Source: Diplonema papillatum
Lineage: Eukaryota > Euglenozoa > Diplonemea > Diplonemida > Diplonemidae
Reading direction: 5' to 3'
Assembly: GCA_030068145.1 (NCBI GenBank)
Contig: JAPJBO010000197.1
Span: 1 to 64,000 of the forward strand
Length of the DNA: 64,000 nt
This document shows, in pieces, positions 63,443-64,000 of this stretch; position 1 is the first letter of the stretch; every line of letters starts with the position of its first letter. The notes below the pieces were generated by a model that searched no databases, was not told the origin of the DNA, and was given only the letters and a program-made list of their open reading frames with translations. Made by a program: the position numbers and the translations under genes.

Positions 63443-64000
63443 TCACGTCGGCGGACCAGACGCAGCAGAGGCAGCGCCGCTTTGCCAGCTGGATATGGGG
63501 TTCTGGCTCTGGCTGACGAGCCCTTGCAGCTCGCTCACGGCAGCAGGGTGGGGATCCGAAGCATTCGTGTTGGCGACGTACCGGGACATGACATTCTGCT
63601 CCAGGGCGGAGTGTCGCCCAGACGCTATCTCCTTGCGCAGGGCCGCTGCGAGCTGGCCCTTAGTCAACCCCGGGTTCTGCGACACCAGCTGGATATGAAG
63701 ATTGGTAAGTGTCCGGAACGCACGCGCAGGTTCGTTGGCCTCTGCGGTGCGAATATCGCCAAACCCCTCCGGATTCGACGGTTGCCGCAGGAGCAGGTGG
63801 TGGGCTTCTGGAGGCTGCATGAATAGCCCGCTTGGAGCACGCACCGCGTACGTTGCGTGGAGAAAATCAGTCGTCACACGCAGGTACACGTACCAAGGCG
63901 GGATCGTGCCGGCCACGACCGAGAAGCAGAAGGACAGAATCTGATAGAAGTCCACGAGGCCCACTTCGATGAACGCCACGAACTCTACAATAAAGATGGC
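63443..64000 (-). CDS. C-terminal part of a membrane protein, cut by window edge
   Basis: Open to the window edge with no start; 185 residues end at TGA 63,443. The first 40 residues are hydrophobic (FIEVGLVDFYQILSFCFSVV), consistent with one or two membrane helices. A hydrophilic C-terminal tail follows, with a helix-like GLTKGQLAAALRKEI and a Ser/Ala/Pro-rich end. The family is not recognised. More of the gene lies outside the window. Confidence 0.55.
   Translation of the reverse strand, partial: AIFIVEFVAFIEVGLVDFYQILSFCFSVVAGTIPPWYVYLRVTTDFLHATYAVRAPSGLFMQPPEAHHLLLRQPSNPEGFGDIRTAEANEPARAFRTLTNLHIQLVSQNPGLTKGQLAAALRKEIASGRHSALEQNVMSRYVANTNASDPHPAAVSELQGLVSQSQNPISSWQSGAASAASGPPT

Overview
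The window is nuclear DNA from a unicellular eukaryote, most likely an alga or other protist. It has spliceable genes with GT-AG introns, eukaryote-only families (Gemin5-like, exosome RRP4, alkaline ceramidase, a PEBP-fold mL38-like protein), long intergenic stretches and many transposable elements and satellites. I cannot place the clade. A BILBO1-like ubiquitin-fold/EF-hand protein hints at a flagellated lineage, but that is only a hint. There are no bacterial operons, organellar genes or CRISPR arrays.

Layout. 1-520: one end of a composite element (short head repeat, tRNA-like sequence, GAACTT satellite) whose other copies lie at 15.8-16.6 kb and 61.7-62.7 kb. 0.66-13.68 kb: a nested cluster of non-LTR retrotransposon units lying head to tail. 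Its core is a 5.3 kb ORF with reverse transcriptase, a CCHC finger, a restriction-like endonuclease, a long low-complexity tail and a truncated USP-like cysteine-protease domain. It is followed by 2.2 kb of a 14-bp CTG-rich minisatellite and a terminal repeat (R) that also ends the upstream units. 13.7-20 kb: the edge of a secreted protein gene, a small coiled-coil gene, foldback repeats, and a ubiquitin-fold/EF-hand gene. 22.5-24.6 kb: a two-exon gene for a protein made of about twelve Cys/His-x-His/Cys repeats, not recognised from any known family. 25.5-29.3 kb: a Gemin5-like WD40 gene. 30.7-33.2 kb: a multi-exon gene of uncertain family. 34.3-36.9 kb: a tetraspan, mucin-like, zinc-ribbon membrane protein with a TIR transposon (37.0-38.8 kb) just upstream of its start. 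40-42.5 kb: RRP4, three exons. 45.3-49.3 kb: an SGNH/PC-esterase-type gene split by a 2.9 kb intron that holds a GC-rich retroelement-like block and a perfect (GTA)128 tract. 51.9-54.7 kb: a TIR foldback element with ACTAGT arrays and an EF-hand gene remnant. 57-61.5 kb: alkaline ceramidase, ITPA and an mL38/PEBP-like protein. 63.4-64.0 kb: the 3' part of a membrane-protein gene cut by the window edge.

The genes are single housekeeping or surface functions, not a pathway cluster, and nearly all confident ones lie on the minus strand. Exon joins were predicted by eye from splice motifs, frame continuity and family alignment. The best-supported joins are in RRP4, the Cys/His repeat gene and the SGNH gene. 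Coordinates of repeats are accurate to a few bases unless exact boundaries are described.
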